From positions 744,001-808,000 of the forward strand of contig LATX02000100.1 of NCBI GenBank assembly GCA_001466705.2: DNA of 64,000 nucleotides, written 5' to 3'. The notes below the pieces were generated by a model. It did no database searches and was not told the origin of the DNA. It saw only the letters and a list, made by a program, of their open reading frames with translations. Shown here piece after piece: positions 59,531 through 64,000 of this stretch. Source of the stretch: Moniliophthora roreri. Its lineage: Eukaryota; Basidiomycota; Agaricomycetes; Agaricales; Marasmiaceae. Position numbers and translations under genes: made by a program. Position 1 is the stretch's first letter. Each line of letters starts with the position of its first letter.

Positions 59531-59640
59531 CTCTGTTCTGTTCGGTCAAAATGACTTCAACAGCCTGGTATTCATTTCTTCTATGTATGTTCTCGCAGAT
59601 CTAGTTGATCACCTCATCGAACCTTTCACTGCCTTTTCCG

Positions 59641-60044
59641 CACCTATGGTGCCCGAGAAATACCACGGGTTTGATGGCAAGCTACGCCTATCTTGGCATC
59701 AAATATGAAGAGTTTTTGGGCTGAGAGGGCGCCCGTCGTTAAAACCCATCATTAATTCTGGTAATTTGAATTTTGCACCGAGAGCTCACTCCAAGGTCGA
59801 AATTCTCGCTGAACTTCCTGACCTCTCAGTCCGGCACTTCCCGTTCTATCGATATCGTCATCATTTCCTTTTCGTCGCCGTCGCCATCACCGCATGTTCC
59901 CGTCACCGAGTCCCGACCATTAATTGCATAAATATAGATCAACATCCGCCTCTTGACATCAAACCGCCATGATGCCACCGCCTTGGGCCCATGATGCCCA
60001 TCCAGTGTCCCCTTCCCTTTCCAGATTTATTGCCGAAGTATCAA
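59641..60044 (+). repeat. Left terminal inverted repeat of the CACCTATGG element
   Basis: About 400 bp matching the right repeat in inverse orientation, including CATCATTAATTCTGGTAATT and CGCCTCTTGACATCAAACC. Confidence 0.7.
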
Positions 60045-60820
60045 ATGTGCCATATATTTTGTTCTAGGTAAGTCATTTCTCTATGTACTGACCCTTATTT
60101 TCTTTCACACGTCTCATTCAGGAGGCATGCCACACCATTACAACTCCACTTTCATCGTAGCTTCCGTTAGGCAGATAGCAGTTGGATGGGTCCTGTAAAG
60201 GACATCTTACTCATGGATGTATGGGAACTTGGATGAGGTGAGTTTTCACCTGATATTTTATCTCACCTTTTGCATTGACCTCCATGACGAGGCGGGTTCA
60301 TGTATAGACTCATGGAAACTAATGCCCAGCTTCAACGCTGTTCAATCAATAGCTTACCGCCAAGCTTTTGATGTCATCTGAGACATTTCTCATGTCGCCT
60401 ACAGTCAAGGTGACCCGCACTGGTCCCTACATCCCATCATGTCGGCTTTGCAGGGGGAATTTCCAAGCCGTCAAGACTAAATTTCAGCATACTAGTTTGG
60501 ATACAAACCATTGCTGAACACTTAGTACAAATCATGCTGGTGAGCATTCTGAATTGAGATGATCTTGCTTCTCAGATTATTGATTACATTTTCTTGCATC
60601 TGGAAATCATCTGGCCCCATCAAAACTGCAGATACACATCTCTCCAGGCTCATTTGACCCTGCACCCGTAGCAAATCCTCAAGTTCTACAAGAGGTGATC
60701 ATGTCCTATTGATTCCAGAATGCAGTAGTAAAAGACCAATCAACAGTGTTTTGGGGCTCTTTCAGCTCCCATAATTAGCGATACCTTGTACAGACACCTG
60801 CCTGAGCAACTGTAACCTGC
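60045..60820. other. Unique interior of the long-TIR element
   Basis: About 780 bases absent from the 39-44 kb copies, which start further inside. No open frame of note. It could be original element sequence or an insertion. Confidence 0.35.
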
Positions 60821-60866
60821 TAGCTGACATTTAATTCCTAGACGTGGGAGCTCGTGATGTGTTCCA

Positions 60867-61235
60867 GTGTACTCAGATATTCATAACGAAGATAGCTGTG
60901 GAGGTGTTGAGTTGAGCACCAATATTGACCATAAGAATAACAGATATATAATAATGGTAGAGAAAATCATAAATGCCATTACTGAAGGTGTGTATCTTCC
61001 TAACTTAAGCCTCGTTGAGCGAGGGATTACCAAGAAAGTGCTGCAGACTATTGCCTTGGACATCTTGGGATCACACTCAAGACCCAAAGAAGTATTCACA
61101 TACCGTCTTGTTTTCATTGCAACATCTTCAAACTGTGAATATAAGCTCAGTGAGTGCCAACAATTATTTAACAATAACATCTTGCTGACCGAAAAGGTGA
61201 GAATTTTTGGCACTATAGATGGGCAGCTGCGTTAG
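60867..61235 (+). other. Conserved 122-codon frame in the long-TIR element, copy d
   Basis: The same frame as 39458-39826 with a few substitutions, all explained by transitions. The sequence after the N at 61280 repeats it at 61335-61703. Coding status doubtful. Confidence 0.25.
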
Positions 61236-61334
61236 CAGATCAACGTCCGGCAATAAGGTGTCTTACTTACCATTCAACCNTAACCTGCTAGCTGACATTT
61301 AATTCCTAGACGTGGGAGCTCGTGATGTGTTCCA

Positions 61335-61703
61335 GTGTACTCAGATATTCATAACGAAGATAGCTGTGGAGGTGTTGAGTTGAGCACCAATATTGACCAT
61401 AAGAATAACAGATATATAATAATGGTAGAGAAAATCATAAATGCCATTACTGAAGGTGTGTATCTTCCTAACTTAAGCCTCGTTGAGCGAGGGATTACCG
61501 AGAAAGTGCTGCAGACCATTGCCTCAGACATCTCAGGATCACACTCAAGACCCAAAGAAGTATTCACATACTGTCTTGTTTTCATTGCAACATCTTCAAA
61601 CTGTGAATATAAGCTCAGTGAGTGCCAACAATTATTTAACAATAACATCTTGCTGACCGAAAAGGTGAGAATTTTTGGCACTATAGATGGGCAGCTGCGT
61701 TAG
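61335..61703 (+). other. Conserved 122-codon frame in the long-TIR element, copy e
   Basis: A near-identical repeat of copy d 468 bases upstream. The duplication starts exactly at an N, so it may not be real. Confidence 0.25.
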
Positions 61704-62297
61704 CAGATCAACGTCCAGCAATAAGGTGTCTTACTTACCATTCAACCGAAATAAATTTGAGGTGGACTGTGGTGATGTGTGGTGATCACAGCGTGGTGAT
61801 CATCTAGAAAAGTTTCTCCTACTTTGTTCCATCAACGCGCTATCCTAAACACTTAGAGAAATCACAAGGCTCTTCAAATTGTATTAACAGCATTGATGAA
61901 TATAGACTAGTTGTGATATTTAAAGGTAGATTCACGGAGATTGAGTAAAAGCTTCGTGTTTGTTCATACAACTTTAAATACAGAAAGTGCTATCAAAAAA
62001 CAATCTGGAAATCAAGGCAATCAACTCGCTATGCTGGATAACAGTCATTTGGATCCAAAGCGAAATGTACATTGTGAACATATACAACCTACATATAGGA
62101 TGTGAAGTNCTTTTGCGGAGACATGGAATGATTTACCATGCCCAAAACTGTGGCCAGCAGTCCTGACAGAGATGTTGCCGTAAATGAGAACTAGAACTAT
62201 GAAAAGATCGGAAATCAGGAAAAAAAAACACCTACCATTCTCTATCACAGCATATGGTCAAACTCACTGAGGGAGGATTCTCCGAGCGAGAACACGA

Positions 62298-62504
62298 GTG
62301 TGTATCCATGACATCATAGAAATTGACCTGGGATCAATGCCCTGGAGGAGTCTGGCATACTTAATGGTAAGATTTCAAGATGAGGAGATGAAACAGCTAT
62401 CTGGATACGTACCATATACGTTCCAGTCTTCGGACGGCCCTAGGAAACAGCTTGATCCACCTCTTGTTATGCTCGGCATCTATTCCCAGCTGAAACAGTA
62501 TTAG
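62298..62504 (+). other. Second conserved short frame in the long-TIR element
   Basis: A 68-codon frame reading HDIIEIDLGSMPWRSLAYLM and ending GIYSQLKQY. Copies at about 40531, 42728 and 43408 keep the same C-terminus. Possible exon of a lost element gene; family unknown. Confidence 0.25.
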
Positions 62505-63322
62505 TCCAATCAGAAGATAAGCTTAAGAGTATTCTATTTGATAGTTGCTTTAGAACAGCACTTGAGGGACTCACTTCTAGTCCAGACAGTACATGGACAT
62601 TCCACCTAACACCTCGGCGATAAATCCGGAAAGGGGAGGGGACACTGGATGGGCATCATGGGCCCGAGGTGGCGGCATCATGGCGGTTTGATGTCAAGAG
62701 GCGGATGTTGATCTATATTTATGCAATTAATGGTCGGGACTCGGCGACGGGAACATGCGGTGATGGCGACGGCGACGAAAAGGAAACGATGACGATATCG
62801 ATAGAACGGGAAATGCCGGACTGAGAGGTCAGGAAGTTCAGCGAGAATTTCGACCTTGGAGTGAGCTCTCGGTGCAAAATTCAAATTACCAGAATTAATG
62901 ATGGGTTTTANGGAGGGGACACTGGATGGGCATCATGGGCCTGAGGTGGCGGCATCATGGCGGTTTGATGTCAAGAGGCGGATGTTGATCTATATTTATG
63001 CAATTAATGGTCGGGACTCGGCGACGGGAACATGCGGTGATGGCGACGGCGACGAAAAGGAAATGATGACGATATCGATAGAACGGGAAGTGCCGGACTG
63101 AGAGGTCAGGAAGTTCAGCGAGAATTTCGACCTTGGAGTGAGCTCTCGGTGCAAAATTCAAATTACCAGAATTAATGATGGGTTTTAACGACGGGCGCCC
63201 TCTCAGCCCAAAAACTCTTCATATTTGATGCCGAGATAGGCGTAGCTTGCCATCAAACCCGTGGTATTTCTCGGGCACCATAGGTGGGCAGAGTCAAGCA
63301 CTGGTCAGGCTCGGTCAAGAGN

Positions 63323-64000
63323 AGCAGAATTGAATTGATAGCCCTGGTAATTTGTCTAAGAATAAGACTAATGGAAAACTGTTACACTTGTACACTCGCA
63401 GACTCTCTTTTTCTTTCATTCTTTCTTTTCTTATTCATTGCTTGGACACTTTAGCGCTCTTAGGCGCTATTTTCCTCTTTTCACCTATGCTTCTTATTAA
63501 CATCTGGACACATCCACATTCCCAGTTCCCTTTTCCAATCATATGCCTATCCCAGTATTTAAGACATCATCATTATGTCAATCACGACATCAAGTTAACG
63601 TCATTATTCTCTTCGATTCTATTCCCTTCTATTTATGATGCAATGTCATTTCTGACGTTGCTTATTGTATCATTATATTTATTTTCGTTTCCTCGACATC
63701 ACTTCTGATGTCATTTTCCTATTTATCATGTCGTCAAAGGTACACTCTATTTACTAAACAAACAATGTCGCACTAGCAATTTGTGTACAACTAGTAGACT
63801 ACAATCATTGTATAAGTAGATAGTTTGAAGGTCTAAGCTACCTCAGCTTGACCTAGTTAATCCTTCAAACATCTTGCTCATCTCGACCGAACTCTGAGAA
63901 CTTTAGCGCCAGCTGAGGAACTCAAAACTTGAACTTGCTCCTTTTGTCAACTTAGCGCCGCTACGTCATAGTGGTTGTTGAGTTGTTGTCGTTGCTGCGC
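63323..64000. repeat. LTR edge fragment and unassigned sequence
   Basis: After the N at 63322, TAATTTGTCTAAGAATAAGA at about 63351 matches the LTR start at 15774, but the match stops after some 30 bases. From 63378 (TGTTACACTTG) the sequence is AT-rich with CATCA/TGATGTC-type motifs and has no coding frame of note. It may be another LTR running out of the window. Confidence 0.35.

Larger units (their letters stand above)
59641..63286. mobile_element. Long-TIR element (CACCTATGG family), most complete copy
   Basis: It begins CACCTATGGTGCCCGAGAAA at 59641 and ends with the inverse at 63286. The left repeat is about 59641-60044. The right one spans about 62600-63286 and is inflated because some 275 bp restart after the N at 62911. 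The interior includes a conserved 122-codon frame present twice (60867 and 61335) around the N at 61280, and a further N at 62109. No transposase recognised. Each terminal repeat holds GCATAAATATAGATC, a TATA-like sequence reading inward. No obvious target duplication flanks the ends. Superfamily unknown. Confidence 0.6.

Overview
This window looks like nuclear DNA of a filamentous basidiomycete, probably an Agaricomycete. The evidence is short canonical GT-AG introns (about 50-77 bp), an Ett1/Nro1-type gene, a D-amino-acid oxidase gene, a multi-exon membrane protein of the kind common in mushroom genomes, a decayed trichodiene-synthase-like fragment and many LTR retrotransposon remains. Organism assignment is an inference from gene style; no rRNA or other marker gene was seen.

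Layout. 1-3.5 kb: no gene recognised. 3.49-5.58 kb: Ett1/Nro1-like gene (minus, 3 exons). 5.6-12.4 kb: gene-poor, simple repeats only. 12.4-39.4 kb: nested transposon territory. It holds a broken tyrosine recombinase (Crypton/DIRS-like), two copies of a long LTR with an antisense gene fragment between them, a Ty3/Gypsy pol with two in-frame stops, two multi-exon genes antisense to that pol (one intact), a polypurine tract and LTR, and a decayed Ty1/Copia pol. A 5.5 kb block carrying the Copia remains is present twice in direct orientation, the second copy following a single N. 39.4-48.3 kb and 59.1-63.3 kb: two related families of long-terminal-inverted-repeat elements without a recognisable transposase, a small TIR element (MITE-like) and a trichodiene-synthase-like pseudogene. 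51.5-58.6 kb: a genic island with a membrane protein, an unrecognised minus-strand gene and the D-amino-acid oxidase.

Two things stand out. First, in two different LTR elements a multi-exon gene of the same family lies antisense between the coding region and the 3' LTR. In the better preserved element it is accompanied by a second antisense gene that splices into a clean 323-codon frame, although the neighbouring pol is dead. Most introns of these two genes share an AATATT motif. Second, the two 5.5 kb copies are otherwise identical to the eye, yet in three blocks (28, 46 and 26 bp) copy 2 is the base-by-base complement of copy 1 without reversal. No known DNA rearrangement makes this. Together with twelve isolated Ns, most at the edge of repeated sequence, it points to an assembly or gap-filling fault. 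Coding continuity in one block suggests copy 1 is the native version.

The repeat copies in 39-44 kb differ from those in 60-63 kb mainly by CpG to TpG/CpA changes, the pattern expected from methylation- or RIP-like decay.
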